Program-made: the position numbers and the translations under genes | Notes under the pieces: generated by a model | Seen by the model: the letters and a program-made list of their open reading frames with translations, nothing else | Told to the model about the DNA's origin: nothing | Databases searched by the model: none | Part shown: piece by piece, positions 8,888 to 17,694 of the stretch | How the letters are laid out: each line of letters opens with the position of its first letter | Position numbering within the stretch: position 1 is the stretch's first letter | Assembly (NCBI GenBank): GCA_964386535.1 | Contig: CAYLRY010000001.1 | Span: 62,001-126,000 of the forward strand | Length of the DNA: 64,000 nucleotides | Source: CAYLRY01 sp964386535 | GTDB taxonomy: Bacteria; Chloroflexota; Dehalococcoidia; Dehalococcoidales; UBA3254 | Reading direction: 5' to 3'

Positions 8888-11566
8888 ATGAAAACGGCTA
8901 TACCATGGATAATGGGAATCCTAGTTCTTATCCTCAGCATCTGGGGATCAATGCCGACTAAGTTGAGCGCAGCAGGCACCAGCATTAGTGTCTCTCCGGC
9001 TACCAAGACTATATCTAATGGAGAAACTTTCTCCGTAGACCTGATTTTAAATACGGATTCGTCCACTGTCGGTTGGATGGGAGGAATCATCTTTGATCCA
9101 ACAGCATTAAGGTGCAATTCGATCACCCCGGGGGATTTTTACGCAGGCGCCAGTTCTCTAGGGGAGAAACCGATAGATAACACACATGGGACTATCCTTA
9201 ATTTAAATTACGTATTGTTGGGATCAGTTAAACAGCAGACTACGAATGGCAAGCTACTTACCATCAATTTTACTGCCATAAAAAATGATACCAGCACCAG
9301 TATAGGTTACACCACACCCTCAATGCATTTTGCGATCGACGAACTTCATACTACCACTTACCCAATGACTGTATGGAACCAAAATGTCCAGGATATTTCC
9401 GGCTTAATACTAAATGAGGGGCTTGTGACTATTGGAAATCCCACCAATCCTCCTACAATTACCTCTTTCTCACCGACTTCAGCGGCTGCCGGAGCGACAA
9501 TTACGATCACAGGGACTTTTTTCACCGGGACGACAGCGGTTAAATTCGGTGGTACTTCAGTTCAAAGCTTTAATATTGTCAGTGACACCAGCATTACAGC
9601 AATCTTAGGAAACGGCAGTACCGGCTCGGTAAGCATCATTACCCCCAATGGAGAAGTCACCAAAGAAGGATTTGTTTTTCAGTTACCTGTGCCTTCAATT
9701 TCAACATTTACCCCAGCTTTAGCCGGACAGGGTTTACAGGTAACAATCACCGGCGCTAATTTCACTGGAGCTACTGCGGTAAAATTCGGCAACACGGATG
9801 CTCAAAATTTTCAAGTGTCCGGCACAAATACGATAACTGCAACTGTAGGCAATGGCAGCAGCGGACAGGTCAGTGTAACTACTCCCGGCGGTACGGCTAC
9901 TAAGGATGGTTTTGTTTTTGCACAGACTCCCACTATTTCATCTTTCACGCCTACATCGGCAACCACGGCAGGCAGTATAGTTATTACAGGAACCAGCTTC
10001 ACCGGCGCCACCGGAGTGACTTTTGGCGGTACTGCGGCACAAAGTTTCACGGTAAATTCAGCTACTCAAATCACTGCGATAGTGGGGAGCGGCACTTCCG
10101 GAGCTGTCAGAGTCTCTACTCCAGGCGGTACAATTGCTAAAGATGGTTTTACATTCATTCCACCTACTACCACGCCTGTATTACCTACAATTGTATCCTT
10201 TACGCCACTCTCTGCCGGAACAGGATCCAGGGTGACTATTACAGGTACTAATTTCACAGGCGTTACCGCGGTTAAATTCGGAGGAGCCGATGCGAATGAT
10301 TTCACAGTAAACTCAGCTACCGAAATCGTGGCAACTTTAGGCAATGGAGCCAGCGGCGATATAAGTGTAACTACCTCCGGCGGTACAGCAAATAAAAGCG
10401 GTTTTTCTTTTATTACAGCGGCTTCGCCTACTCCATCAACATCAATTACGGCTTCTCCCACTACATCCTATACTCCATCTTCTATTCCAACTACAAAACC
10501 GTCTACCGTCATAATTAAAACAACAGTACCGGCCAAAACTACGAGCCAACCTACCAGTACGCCTAAGGCCAAGTCCAATACAACATCTAAATTGACATCA
10601 TCCTCACAGGTAAAGAGCGCTAATACGGTTGAATTATTCAACAGCATTGGTCCTGGTGGAATACTACAAGAAAATGTGCGGTACAGAGATATCAATATTG
10701 GCGGAAAAATCCGGGTGGCTGATTTAGCGATAAAAAGCGGCACTCGCGCCCTTTCAATTAATGGAGAACCGCTAGAAGCTGTCAATGTTATACAATCGCT
10801 AAGCCCGGTGGCGCCTCCCAGCGGCTCAGTAATAGTTAATGCTTTTGAGTTTGAACCAAGCGGAGCAACTTTCAGTATTCCACTTGACATAATAATTGAA
10901 TATGATCCCTCTCAGATACCTGACACCGCCAGAGAAGACAGCCTGTTATTAGCCTATTACGATGTCCAGGAAGGTAAATGGGTCGATTGTGATTATATCC
11001 TGGACACTGTAAATCACCGCATCAACGTCAAAATCAGCCACTTCAGTTTATATGCGATATTAGGCAGAGAAAATGCGGGTGTGTTGGGTATCGGATGGAG
11101 TTTGGCGGGCACCATAATACTGGCTGAAATAATTCTGGCCGGTTTGGCTATTTATCTTATTTCGCGCAGAAGGAAACCGCTTATACCGGCTTTAACAGGA
11201 GCAACATCAGAAAAAACCCATGCAAGCAACCCAATTGAGGTGGGGCTACCGGTTCAAACACATAATGAGAGACCAGTGACTGCCAGAAGCAGCAGAGAAG
11301 AAGCCGCACAGGAAATATTAAATGAAATCTTTCCAAGGAATAGTAAGAGCGGGACGCCATGTAAAACTCATGTGGAGATCATCGGGGGCAAGCTGGTCAT
11401 TCCCAGGGAAGGAAAATCGGCGGATGTGGAACTGGTCAATATGCCTGATTCCCGCATTATAGTTTCGTTAGAATACGACCCGGATTTACATCCTCAGGGC
11501 TGCGCTAAAATAGTGATTCTTGGCGCGACCTCAGAATATGAAAAATCAAAGGAGACTAGAAAATGA
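8888..11566 (+). CDS. Membrane-anchored cohesin protein with four TIG domains and a cytoplasmic tail
   Basis: An 892-aa exported protein. ATG 8888 has AAAAAGG 8 nt upstream and gives a clean signal peptide; ATG 8852 lacks a site. The order is signal peptide (1-31), cohesin (about 32-180), four TIG domains (about 185-510), a Ser/Thr/Pro linker (about 510-575), a beta domain (about 577-725), a transmembrane helix (about 738-760) and a roughly 130-residue cytoplasmic tail. The cohesin closely matches cohesin 1 of the gene at 3988 (FDP..L.CNS.., YAGASS.G.K.IDNT). This is the best candidate for the anchored receptor of the PstS dockerin. The cytoplasmic tail is unusual for a scaffold and could signal inward. 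It overlaps the next gene by 4 bp (ATGA). Confidence 0.85.
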   Translation: MKTAIPWIMGILVLILSIWGSMPTKLSAAGTSISVSPATKTISNGETFSVDLILNTDSSTVGWMGGIIFDPTALRCNSITPGDFYAGASSLGEKPIDNTHGTILNLNYVLLGSVKQQTTNGKLLTINFTAIKNDTSTSIGYTTPSMHFAIDELHTTTYPMTVWNQNVQDISGLILNEGLVTIGNPTNPPTITSFSPTSAAAGATITITGTFFTGTTAVKFGGTSVQSFNIVSDTSITAILGNGSTGSVSIITPNGEVTKEGFVFQLPVPSISTFTPALAGQGLQVTITGANFTGATAVKFGNTDAQNFQVSGTNTITATVGNGSSGQVSVTTPGGTATKDGFVFAQTPTISSFTPTSATTAGSIVITGTSFTGATGVTFGGTAAQSFTVNSATQITAIVGSGTSGAVRVSTPGGTIAKDGFTFIPPTTTPVLPTIVSFTPLSAGTGSRVTITGTNFTGVTAVKFGGADANDFTVNSATEIVATLGNGASGDISVTTSGGTANKSGFSFITAASPTPSTSITASPTTSYTPSSIPTTKPSTVIIKTTVPAKTTSQPTSTPKAKSNTTSKLTSSSQVKSANTVELFNSIGPGGILQENVRYRDINIGGKIRVADLAIKSGTRALSINGEPLEAVNVIQSLSPVAPPSGSVIVNAFEFEPSGATFSIPLDIIIEYDPSQIPDTAREDSLLLAYYDVQEGKWVDCDYILDTVNHRINVKISHFSLYAILGRENAGVLGIGWSLAGTIILAEIILAGLAIYLISRRRKPLIPALTGATSEKTHASNPIEVGLPVQTHNERPVTARSSREEAAQEILNEIFPRNSKSGTPCKTHVEIIGGKLVIPREGKSADVELVNMPDSRIIVSLEYDPDLHPQGCAKIVILGATSEYEKSKETRK

Positions 11567-12228
11567 AAAAGGTTACCATCAAATGCAAGTTAATGGGCGG
11601 AATTCTATTGACTCTGGCTGCCGCAGCCATTTTGATTAACGGCTGCAGCACCAACTCTCCGGCATCTAATACTGCAATATCATCTGTAAACTCGAACGCA
11701 TCAGCAACAAAATCCTCTTCGCAGGTTAACGTGAGTGTCCCGTCGAGCGGCGCCAGTCTGAGTGTTGCCTTCGACAAGCCGAGCGTAAATCCAGGAGAGG
11801 CTTTTTTGATTAATATATTGCTGGAAACCAATGTCCCCTCCCGTGGCGCTCAATGCTCGTTGAAATTTGATCCTTCAGTCATGGAGTACAACGGTTTCAA
11901 CGAAGGTAATTTTTATAAAGATTGGGCGGTTGCCAACGGGGTAACGACTTTTGTTTTTCCATCTGAACCGGCGGTGGACAATGCCAAAGGCAGTATGACA
12001 CCAATCAGTATCAACATTATGGGTCTCTCAAAGCAAGAGTCAACATCAGGGATTAACGGCGGCGCCAAAGGAAAGGGTGCGTTCGGCAGTTTCAAGATGA
12101 CAGCCAGAGCTGGAGTAAACAAACGTACTGAGGTCTCTTTATGCGACTATTTCATCTCGGATAATAATAGCGAGGCGCAAAAAACAGTGGGTGTTAAAAA
12201 TGGAGAAATAGTAATAGGTACACCATAA
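11563..12228 (+). CDS. Cohesin-domain lipoprotein
   Basis: A 221-aa protein whose start overlaps the previous stop (ATGA). The N-terminus is a lipoprotein signal with INGC, the lipidated cysteine being about residue 28. A Ser/Asn-rich spacer follows, then a single cohesin-like domain (about 60-220) with PGEAFLINI, a conserved FDP motif and GNFYKDW. Lipid anchoring would place this cohesin on the outer face of the membrane, next to the transporter encoded downstream. It may be a short-range docking site for the dockerin-tagged PstS; this is inference from domain content and gene order. Confidence 0.82.
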   Translation: MKKVTIKCKLMGGILLTLAAAAILINGCSTNSPASNTAISSVNSNASATKSSSQVNVSVPSSGASLSVAFDKPSVNPGEAFLINILLETNVPSRGAQCSLKFDPSVMEYNGFNEGNFYKDWAVANGVTTFVFPSEPAVDNAKGSMTPISINIMGLSKQESTSGINGGAKGKGAFGSFKMTARAGVNKRTEVSLCDYFISDNNSEAQKTVGVKNGEIVIGTP

Positions 12229-12249
12229 GGGACAGGTCTTTGAAGGAGG

Positions 12250-13281
12250 TTGTCAATAATACTTAAGATTTGCTTTTTAACAATAGCCGTTTTATCACTG
12301 ATTGTAATGGTTATCCCCGGCTGCCAGGAAAAGCCATTACTTGCAGGAAATCGAATTGAAATCGGCTGTGCCTGGGACATACTGGGCTTATCCAGAAAAA
12401 TTGGTACGGAACTGTCAAACAGGTCCGGGATATCCGTCAATTTTAAATACCTTTCGTCGCCGGTTGAGAAGCTGAAGAGGGGAGAATGTGACATAGTTCT
12501 TATGGGAAAGGAGCCAGGGGGAGATGAAATAGAAGGACTTACAGACGCCATAATCGCTTTTGACGCGGTATGCCTTATTATCGATTCCAACTCTTATTTA
12601 GGCGGTGAGTACTGGATGGGACTGAATCCTGTAAGTAAGACTGAGGGATTTCGAAATATCACTACGGAAGAGTTAAAAAGATTGTTTACCAACTCCAACA
12701 CGCCATTTGGACAGAGATGGTTTTGGGACCGGTATTACTCCTGGCAACCTCTCATTGACCTTGATACGATGCACTCAGTAATATCTACCTGGATACAGAA
12801 ACCCAGGCTAATCTACCCATCATTCCGTTTGATTCCCGGTAAATATGACACTCAGACAAACCTGTATCGATCACTAGGATTGAATGAAGACGAGATAGCC
12901 AGTACCTGGAACGGACAGTATACCGGTACCAACTTCAACTACGAAGAAGAGGTCTTAGCAGTGGAATACCGGCCGGGAATGCCGTTTGATCCAGATTCAG
13001 CAGATTTTCCCTTTAAAATAGGTTTTACCTCCAGGAGGACTGCCTCTATCGCATTGCAGCATGTACCCATTCAGGTGGTATCGATAAACGGGATGGATCC
13101 GGTAAAAAACACTCAGAACATATACGATGGAAGTTATCCGCTCAGCCGGAAGATACATTTTGTTACACGCGCCTTTCCTTCGCAGGAAGTCATACAGCTA
13201 ACCGAGTTTTTATTGTCCGCAGAGGGGCAAAAACTGATTGAAAGAGGCGGTTATTTACCACTACCAGGAAAATCCAACTAG
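12250..13281 (+). CDS. Divergent PstS-like substrate-binding lipoprotein
   Basis: A 343-aa lipoprotein with lipobox VIPGC (Cys about 25) and a PBP-like two-lobe fold. PstS hallmarks are the GECDIVLMGKEPG strand, AFDAVCLIIDSNS and the C-terminal YPLSRKIHFVTRAF and SAEGQKLIERGGYLPLP segments. It lacks the SGSTT loop, and in place of the R...SGT phosphate loop it has PGKYDTQTNLYRSLG. Ligand specificity may therefore differ, or it may accept phosphate from the docked PstS. The start is unclear: the ribosome binding site GAAGGAGG abuts TTG 12250, and the codons at ideal spacing are ATA. It lies directly upstream of a pstCAB set. Confidence 0.8.
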   Translation: MSIILKICFLTIAVLSLIVMVIPGCQEKPLLAGNRIEIGCAWDILGLSRKIGTELSNRSGISVNFKYLSSPVEKLKRGECDIVLMGKEPGGDEIEGLTDAIIAFDAVCLIIDSNSYLGGEYWMGLNPVSKTEGFRNITTEELKRLFTNSNTPFGQRWFWDRYYSWQPLIDLDTMHSVISTWIQKPRLIYPSFRLIPGKYDTQTNLYRSLGLNEDEIASTWNGQYTGTNFNYEEEVLAVEYRPGMPFDPDSADFPFKIGFTSRRTASIALQHVPIQVVSINGMDPVKNTQNIYDGSYPLSRKIHFVTRAFPSQEVIQLTEFLLSAEGQKLIERGGYLPLPGKSN

Positions 13282-13310
13282 ATTTTTTCATAATTAAGTG
13301 AGTCTGTATT

Positions 13311-14264
13311 GTGATCAAGAGTATATTGAAAAAATGGCCCAAAACTATCATCCTGGTCCTGGCATCCATTCCCCTGGCTGCTTTACTTTTTATTATTATT
13401 AATTTAATTGTAAATAGTTTACCGGCAATAAATGCAGTAGGTTTTAAAGGACTTTTTTCAACACAAATATCAGGTGTCTTTACTACCAACCAGGAACTAT
13501 ACGGCATCATTCCTGGAATCTGGGGAACTGTTCTGGTGACATTTGTGTCCATTTTAATTGCCCTGCCAGTTTCCCTGGCAATGGCCATTTTTTCTTCAGA
13601 GTTCACCCTGGGGTTTTTAGGCAAAGGCATGCGTACTCTACTGGGTATCCTGGGAGGTATACCATATATAATTTACGCCTTAATGGGTGCAGTTTTTGTC
13701 AGAGCTTTTATATTGCCAAAATTTGCAGATCCAGGCGTTCAACCCGGAGATCTTGGAGAAGCGTGGTTAACGAGGGGGGCCATGCCTGAGATAAATAGCA
13801 CTTTGCTGGGCGGAATATTGTTATCTCTATTTATTATTCCCTTTTTAGCACCATTGTTTGATGATGCTATCCGGAGTGTGCCGCATCAACTAAAAGAGGC
13901 TTCGCTGTCCCTGGGAGCTAATCGCTGGGAAACTTTAATCAGAGTCATCTTACCGGCAGCTTCTTCAGGAATAATATCCGCCAGCAGCCTGGGCATCCTA
14001 AAGGCTATGGGAGATGTGGTTATAGTTGGCTTAGCGATAGGTTTTGAGTCAGGTTTACCCAATCCCCTGTTTGATATATTGGAAAGAGTAGCTCCTTTAA
14101 CATCCACCGGAGCCGGATTTGTAGGTGGCTTTTTACTTACTGCTTATAAACCCATCAGGACTTCTGCGGCCAATTTTACCGGATTGGTATTACTGGTAAT
14201 GGCCTTTATTGTCCTTGTTCTGATACCCGTTCTACAGCGAAGGTTTAAAAGGAGGTTTTCGTAA
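13311..14264 (+). CDS. pstC: Phosphate ABC transporter permease PstC (set 1)
   Basis: A 317-aa inner-membrane permease with about six transmembrane helices and the ABC coupling (EAA) motif KEASLSLGANRWETLIRVILP. It should form the channel with the PstA encoded next, powered by PstB at 15692. GTG 13311 has only a weak ribosome binding site. The stop overlaps the pstA start in TAATG. It is clearly more diverged from the second PstC (20898) than a recent duplication would allow. Confidence 0.92.
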   Translation: MIKSILKKWPKTIILVLASIPLAALLFIIINLIVNSLPAINAVGFKGLFSTQISGVFTTNQELYGIIPGIWGTVLVTFVSILIALPVSLAMAIFSSEFTLGFLGKGMRTLLGILGGIPYIIYALMGAVFVRAFILPKFADPGVQPGDLGEAWLTRGAMPEINSTLLGGILLSLFIIPFLAPLFDDAIRSVPHQLKEASLSLGANRWETLIRVILPAASSGIISASSLGILKAMGDVVIVGLAIGFESGLPNPLFDILERVAPLTSTGAGFVGGFLLTAYKPIRTSAANFTGLVLLVMAFIVLVLIPVLQRRFKRRFS

Positions 14265-15664
14265 TGAGGGCCAGTCCTGTAACAGGATCAAGCTCAAATC
14301 ATGATTCAATTAAAGGCAAAACGGCAGTCAGGTTAAATAGCCGCTTGATGGATAAAACGCTTTTATTGTTTTCTTTGATACCGGCCAGTTTGGGGATAAT
14401 AATGGGTGGTATGTCTTTATCATTAAATTCATTGGAAGCCTATCCTGTAAAAATACTAGGCCTTTTAAGCCTTGATTTGTTTATTCTTTTCTTTTACATC
14501 AAACAAACCAGGGGAACAGGGGAGAAAAGATTCATCATTATTTTTATCCTTGCGTTTTTATCAGCGCTCCTTCTCAGTTTTTTGCCTGAATACTTACATG
14601 GAGCCCATATTAATGGAATAATTCACCGCTCATTTTTTTCTGCGTTGCTTTTATTAAGTATATCAGTACCATCTTTATGTCTGGTACTTTACTATTTTAT
14701 GGGGGCAACTCCTAAATCTCATGAGCTATCCAAATATCCTCTGATAATTCTACCGATTATTTTGGTATTAATAGCATATGGGTTAATAATATTTCAGGTA
14801 TTTAAATCAGGTTTACCTGAAATCAGTTGGCAAATGTTGATTACGCCTTATGACTGGAGAGACTGGCAGGTTTTGGTGTGGCAAAATGACTGGCCGGCCT
14901 GGGAAAACCAGTTTATTCATCAGACAGGGATATTAAATTATATACTGGGTACTTTACTGCTGATGGGTTTGACCTCCGCCATTTCACTGCCTATAGGAAT
15001 GGCAGTAGGCACTTATATTACGGAATATTCAAACGGTTTACTGGCTAATATTCTGCGCTTTTCTTGCACTGCTCTCAAGTCCATTTCAATTTTTATTCTT
15101 GGATTAACGGCCTTTGCATTAGTGGCTTACACGCATGGTACATTTCTTTCCGATTTCATAGCTGGATATGCTTATGATGTAAACGGCAATAAAGTTGTAG
15201 CAAACGGTTCCTTTTTTCTTGCCTCAATGGTTATATCGTTGCTAGTAATTCCTATCATTGCACGGGCAACGGAAGAAGGCATAAAATCTGCGCCGGCGGA
15301 TATCAAGGAAGGCTCCCTGGCATTAGGAGCTTCAAGGGAACATACCCTGCTCCATATTCTAATTCCCTGGTCTTTACCTAATATTATTACCGGACTTCTT
15401 CTGGGCTGCGCTGAAGCAGCAGGAAGCCTGGCTACAATCTGGTTCATTGCAGGTACCGGAGAAAGTGGAGTTAATCCTTTTAACCAGGTGACGTCACTTT
15501 CTTACTTTATATATAAATGCAGCAATTCAATGGGTCAATTTACAACCAATGAAGGTATTTATAAATACTCTGCCGCAATAGTTTTATTGATAATTACCAT
15601 CGGTTTTAGTGTTGCCGCACTATATCTTAAAAAGAGATTCAAAAAAAGATATCAAGGTACATAA
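14264..15664 (+). CDS. pstA: Phosphate ABC transporter permease PstA (set 1) with long N-terminal membrane extension
   Basis: A 466-aa permease, whereas PstA is usually about 280-300 aa and the second copy in this window is 278 aa. The C-terminal 290 residues are ordinary PstA, with the EAA-type motif KEGSLALGASREHTLLHILIPW. The first roughly 170 residues add about four to five hydrophobic helices of unknown role. The ATG at 14264 follows AAAGGAGG and overlaps the pstC stop. The extension could contact the surface assembly or a membrane partner; that is speculation. Confidence 0.9.
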   Translation: MRASPVTGSSSNHDSIKGKTAVRLNSRLMDKTLLLFSLIPASLGIIMGGMSLSLNSLEAYPVKILGLLSLDLFILFFYIKQTRGTGEKRFIIIFILAFLSALLLSFLPEYLHGAHINGIIHRSFFSALLLLSISVPSLCLVLYYFMGATPKSHELSKYPLIILPIILVLIAYGLIIFQVFKSGLPEISWQMLITPYDWRDWQVLVWQNDWPAWENQFIHQTGILNYILGTLLLMGLTSAISLPIGMAVGTYITEYSNGLLANILRFSCTALKSISIFILGLTAFALVAYTHGTFLSDFIAGYAYDVNGNKVVANGSFFLASMVISLLVIPIIARATEEGIKSAPADIKEGSLALGASREHTLLHILIPWSLPNIITGLLLGCAEAAGSLATIWFIAGTGESGVNPFNQVTSLSYFIYKCSNSMGQFTTNEGIYKYSAAIVLLIITIGFSVAALYLKKRFKKRYQGT

Positions 15665-15691
15665 ATCAAAAGTAAAAATGAATGAGGTTAA

Positions 15692-16504
15692 ATGTTTAAG
15701 ATAGATACAATTGAACGAATAATGGCTGAAAATACAGTGGAATCGCTAATTAGTTCAAGGTTGTTAAGCAGCCTGGAAATCCGGGGATTAGAAGTGCATT
15801 ATGATAAAACCCCGGTGATAAAAGGTATAGACTTGACTTTCCCTCCTGGTAAGGTAACAGCCATAATAGGTCCTTCCGGATGCGGCAAGACCACATTACT
15901 ACGCTGTCTGAACCGTTTAAGCGAACTAACAAGCGGCTGCAAGGTTAAAGGAAATATACTTCTCAATGGAGATAATATTCTACAAATGGACCCCATGCTT
16001 CTGAGGAGGAAGGTAGGGATGGTCTTTCAAAAACCAAATCCATTTCCCAAATCCATTAGAGAAAATGTTTTGTATGGCGTAAAAGCTATCAAACTTAAAA
16101 TAGACCATGATGCCGTTATAAGGGCAAGTCTGGAAAAAGCCGCTCTCTGGAATGAATTAAAAGACAGATTAAATGACAGCGCTCTGGCCCTTTCCATCGG
16201 CCAGCAACAGCGGCTGTGCATCGCTCGCACCCTGGCCATTTCTCCGGAGATCATCCTACTGGATGAACCGGCTTCTTCCCTGGATCCGGTATCTACGGCC
16301 ACCCTGGAAGCCAGTATACTGGCTATGAAAGATGAGTTTACTCAGGTGATAGTCACTCATAATATGAATGAGGCAAAAAAAATATCAGACTATGTTGCCT
16401 TCCTTTTTGAAGGGAAACTATTGGAATTTGGAAAAACGGAAGAGATTTTTCGAAATCCGCAACGAGAACAGACCCGGGATTATATCTCGGGAAAGATCTA
16501 TTAG
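15692..16504 (+). CDS. pstB: Phosphate ABC transporter ATP-binding protein PstB (set 1)
   Basis: A 270-aa cytoplasmic ATPase that drives the set-1 permease. Walker A is GPSGCGKTT (about residues 60-68), the Q-loop VFQKPNPFP, Walker B IILLDEPAS and the switch histidine in VTHNM. The ABC signature reads LSIGQQQR instead of the normal LSGGQQQR seen in the second copy, so a normally conserved glycine is replaced by isoleucine. The remaining motifs are intact and it is probably functional, perhaps with altered kinetics. It lies 27 nt after pstA. Confidence 0.93.
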   Translation: MFKIDTIERIMAENTVESLISSRLLSSLEIRGLEVHYDKTPVIKGIDLTFPPGKVTAIIGPSGCGKTTLLRCLNRLSELTSGCKVKGNILLNGDNILQMDPMLLRRKVGMVFQKPNPFPKSIRENVLYGVKAIKLKIDHDAVIRASLEKAALWNELKDRLNDSALALSIGQQQRLCIARTLAISPEIILLDEPASSLDPVSTATLEASILAMKDEFTQVIVTHNMNEAKKISDYVAFLFEGKLLEFGKTEEIFRNPQREQTRDYISGKIY

Positions 16505-16552
16505 GGATACAGTTGATTGACAAAATGCTTTGGCTGATGGAGGATCAAAATA

Positions 16553-17545
16553 ATGATTTCCGGATATGAGAAAAAAAACAAGCCAGCCAGCAGACCAGTC
16601 ATATGGCTTTTGCTGGTCCTGGCGGTAATAGTTTCATCAGGAATTAGCTGGGGCTTGATAACAAATCTGGCTGCACCGAAAACGGAATATGCCGCCTCGG
16701 TTAAGGGAATAAACAATAGCCTGAACCACATTAATGATAGAGCCTCAGGCCTAGATAATTTTGCAGGTTACCAATATGCAAAGATGAAAGATTTCCAAGA
16801 AGACACACAGATCAAGTTCGAAGAAGTTGATGCCAGGATAGCAGACGCCGAAAATAGAGAAAATATAATCGAGGAAGACATTGACAGTTTGAAAACAGAC
16901 TTAGGGACTCTATATGACGATACAGGTAACCTCGAAACGGAAATAGCGGCGCTTGTGGCATCCAACAATACTGTTAAATCTGAGGTAACGGCGCTGAAAA
17001 CAGACAGAGATACGTTGAAAACCGATGTAAATGGTCTTAAAACGGATAGGGACACAATTAAAACTGATGTTACTACTCTTAAAACCGTAATTGGTGGGCT
17101 ACAGCTAATCCCTACCCTGACCAGTTTAAGTACTTCAGCCGATAACAAACGAAGCGGTAACATTCATCTGGTTATCAGATCCGATATAACTCAATACATC
17201 GCGCTTCGCATAGAATTTCGCCCCACGGCAGACAAAATCTTATCAGCCACAATGGATGCTTCGCTATCATCTTTATATACAACTCCTCCAGTGACAATAA
17301 CCACTTCTGCAGCAGTAGTAAGAAGTGGAGGCGATTATAATCTATTTTTTAAAGGTGGCAGCGATAATAAATATTTTTTAGGGAGTGTTTTTTTTATTAC
17401 TAATAGAATATACCTGACTGCCAGAACGGAATGTACCAGAGATATTGTCTTTACAGAAAGCGATATTTCTGACTATGAAATCATAATTCTTCCGGTGCAG
17501 GTAGGGGATATTTCCACGATGGGTAATACCACCAGTTCCTGGTAA
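16553..17545 (+). CDS. Membrane-anchored coiled-coil protein of the pst operon
   Basis: A 330-aa protein with ATG 16553 after GGAGG. One transmembrane helix (about residues 16-40) is followed by a long extracytoplasmic coiled coil (about 45-185). This includes leucine heptads built from LKTDRDT/LKTDVNG-type units (about 145-178). A C-terminal beta-rich domain of about 140 residues follows. No known family is recognised. It ends the plus-strand run that starts with pstS1, so it may be a spacer or stalk of the same surface system. A convergent AT-rich hairpin follows. Confidence 0.75.
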   Translation: MISGYEKKNKPASRPVIWLLLVLAVIVSSGISWGLITNLAAPKTEYAASVKGINNSLNHINDRASGLDNFAGYQYAKMKDFQEDTQIKFEEVDARIADAENRENIIEEDIDSLKTDLGTLYDDTGNLETEIAALVASNNTVKSEVTALKTDRDTLKTDVNGLKTDRDTIKTDVTTLKTVIGGLQLIPTLTSLSTSADNKRSGNIHLVIRSDITQYIALRIEFRPTADKILSATMDASLSSLYTTPPVTITTSAAVVRSGGDYNLFFKGGSDNKYFLGSVFFITNRIYLTARTECTRDIVFTESDISDYEIIILPVQVGDISTMGNTTSSW

Positions 17546-17614
17546 TGCAAACGAATGGAGTCGTCTGGAAGATGAAAAAATATCAAAAGATGTCTAATTG
17601 ACTTGTAGATTTTT

Positions 17615-17648
17615 AAAATAAAATATCTATATTATAATATTTTATTTT
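17615..17648. terminator. AT-rich inverted repeat between convergent genes
   Basis: A perfect 12-bp inverted repeat (AAAATAAAATAT at 17615-17626 and its complement at 17637-17648) encloses a 10-nt loop, with T-rich tails in both directions. It separates the coiled-coil gene from the minus-strand zinc-ribbon gene and could terminate both. Stability is limited by the A/T stem. Confidence 0.5.
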
Positions 17649-17694
17649 TGGTTATGTTGTAATCTAAAATATTGTATATAAATAATCCGGATAT

